A stretch of DNA of 6,942 nt from Actinomycetota bacterium (GTDB lineage: Bacteria; Actinomycetota; Humimicrobiia; Humimicrobiales; Humimicrobiaceae): NCBI GenBank assembly GCA_023488645.1, contig JAMDDL010000025.1, positions 15,539 through 22,480 on the forward strand, read 5' to 3'. The notes beneath the pieces were generated by a model. It made no database searches and was not told the origin of the DNA. It worked only from the letters and a program-made list of their open reading frames with translations. The position numbers and the translations under genes were made by a program. Shown here one piece after another: positions 5,699 through 6,942 of this stretch; position 1 is the stretch's first letter, and each line of letters starts with the position of its first letter.

Positions 5699-6942
5699 TT
5701 GATAGACCAGGAACTTTTCAGAAAAAATCCGGAAATATTTGAAACTGAAATTAAAAAAAGAAATATGAAAATTAATATTTCTTCTGATATAAGTCTGGAC
5801 AGGGAAAGAAGAAAAGCAATTTTAAGAGTTGATGAATTAAGAGCTAAAAAAAATGAAAATTCAAAAAAAATGCCAAAGCTTTCAGGCGAAGAGAAATTAC
5901 AGATTATATCTGAAATGAAGAAAATTAATGAAGAACTTGAAATTCTTGAACCCCAGCTTGAAAAATTAAATGAAGAATTCATAGCAAGGATGGCTCTTTA
6001 TCCTAATATATCTCATGAGTCAACTCCTGTTGGAAAGGATGAAAATGACAATATTCCTGTGTTTTTCTGGGGGGAAAAACCTGCATTTGATTTTATCCCT
6101 GAAAATCATGTAAATCTTGGAAGAAATCTGGATATACTTGATGATGAAAAAGGGGCAAAGGTTTCAGGTTCAAGATTTGTATATTTAAAAAATGAGGCAG
6201 TATTTCTGGAATTTGCATTAGTGCAGTATGTATTGAATATACTTTATTCAAAGGGATTTATTCCTGTCATTCCTCCTGTTCTTGTAAAGGAAAAAGCAAT
6301 GTTTGGAACAGGTTTTTTGCCTGCAGAAAAAACTCAGTACTATAAAACAGAACTTGATGATTTATATCTGATTGGAACTGCCGAGGTTCCGTTGTGCAGT
6401 TATCATACAGATGATGTTCTTGATATTAAAGACCTGCCTTTAAAATACTGTGGATTTTCAACATGTTTCAGGCGGGAAGCAGGAAGCTATGGAAAAGATT
6501 TGGGTGGAATGTTCAGAGTACACCAGTTTGACAAGATCGAGATGTTTATTTTTTCTCATCCTGAAAATTCCTGGAGGGATTATGAATTTTTGAGAACGAC
6601 GCTTGAAGAAATATTCAGGGGGTTGAAGTTTCATTACCGCATAATGAATATGTGTACCGGTGATATCGGAATCCCGAATGCAAAAAAATATGATCTGGAA
6701 GCATGGCTGCCCGGACAGGATACATACAGAGAACTTGCATCATGCAGCAATGATACAAATTTTCAGTCAAGAAGATTAAATATAAAGTATAAGGATGATG
6801 ATGGGAAAAAGGGTCTTGTTCATACAATGAACAGCACAGCATGTGCCATAGGCAGAACGCTTATTGCGATTTATGAAAATTATCAGGACAGGAATGGAAA
6901 TATAAAGGTTCCTGATGTTTTAGTTCCTTACATGAATGGCAT
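5699..6942 (+). CDS. serS: Seryl-tRNA synthetase (class II), last few codons beyond the window
   Basis: It charges tRNA-Ser with serine and supplies the precursor for selenocysteinyl-tRNA where that pathway exists. At least 414 codons are visible. The N-terminal tRNA-binding coiled coil runs over ~27-105, after the standard opening IDQELFRKNPEIFE. The catalytic core follows: motif 1 around GFIPVIPPVLV, the serine-binding T227-A-E229, motif 2 starting F257-R-R-E-A-G-S and reaching HQFDKIEMF, and motif 3 beginning N378-S-T with GRTLIAIYENYQ. The visible end, VPDVLVPYMNG, is the usual C-terminal signature, so only about ten residues should be missing. The start is TTG at 5699, supported by AGGAGA (5687-5692) at 6-nt spacing and by the family N-terminus. 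The TTG at 5694 runs into a stop after two codons. The gap from pheA is 34 nt, suggesting one operon. Confidence 0.97.
   Translation, partial: MIDQELFRKNPEIFETEIKKRNMKINISSDISLDRERRKAILRVDELRAKKNENSKKMPKLSGEEKLQIISEMKKINEELEILEPQLEKLNEEFIARMALYPNISHESTPVGKDENDNIPVFFWGEKPAFDFIPENHVNLGRNLDILDDEKGAKVSGSRFVYLKNEAVFLEFALVQYVLNILYSKGFIPVIPPVLVKEKAMFGTGFLPAEKTQYYKTELDDLYLIGTAEVPLCSYHTDDVLDIKDLPLKYCGFSTCFRREAGSYGKDLGGMFRVHQFDKIEMFIFSHPENSWRDYEFLRTTLEEIFRGLKFHYRIMNMCTGDIGIPNAKKYDLEAWLPGQDTYRELASCSNDTNFQSRRLNIKYKDDDGKKGLVHTMNSTACAIGRTLIAIYENYQDRNGNIKVPDVLVPYMNG

Noticed and set aside
5626..6842. Minus-strand frames opposite the end of pheA and serS
   Set aside because: They lie antisense to confidently assigned genes and have no recognisable domains or start signals.

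Overview
This AT-rich bacterial window is mostly housekeeping sequence. It holds one metal-export gene, one tRNA gene and a small, unexplained structured repeat behind the tRNA. On the minus strand at 1-1775 is the first ~590 codons of a CopB-like P1B-type heavy-metal ATPase, cut by the left edge. On the plus strand are tRNA-Leu(CAG) at 2127-2213, a membrane-anchored protein of unknown function with a CARDB-like C-terminal domain (2475-3503), an M23/LytM-type peptidoglycan endopeptidase (3697-4659), monofunctional prephenate dehydratase pheA (4822-5664), and serS (5699 to the right edge, missing only its last few codons).

The host cannot be fixed from this window alone. A monofunctional pheA just upstream of serS, with a 34-nt gap, is an arrangement I know from Actinobacteria. 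Together with the low GC and the mix of TTG starts, Shine-Dalgarno-led genes and a possibly leaderless gene, it would fit a low-GC uncultivated actinobacterial or other deep Gram-positive lineage. That is inference, not a taxonomic call.

The accessory part is 2193-2453. The last 25 nt of the tRNA-Leu locus (T-loop through CCA plus ATAA) recur exactly 168 bp downstream. Each copy is followed by a related ~66-68-nt tail ending in a hairpin: a perfect 12-bp terminator-like stem after copy 1, a decayed one after copy 2. Between the terminator and copy 2 lies a GC-rich segment that can fold into an 85-nt three-way junction. Its closing stem is completed by the tRNA-derived CAAGTCCC. This is the best candidate for something undescribed: a tRNA-tail-bearing mini-element, a pseudo-tRNA, or the scar of an integration or duplication. 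No integrase or other protein gene is linked to it in the window.

The functional links are modest. pheA and serS look like an operon. The M23 peptidase and the CARDB-like protein are both predicted to sit on the outer face of the membrane. The ATPase is divergent from everything else, separated by a 351-bp non-coding gap.
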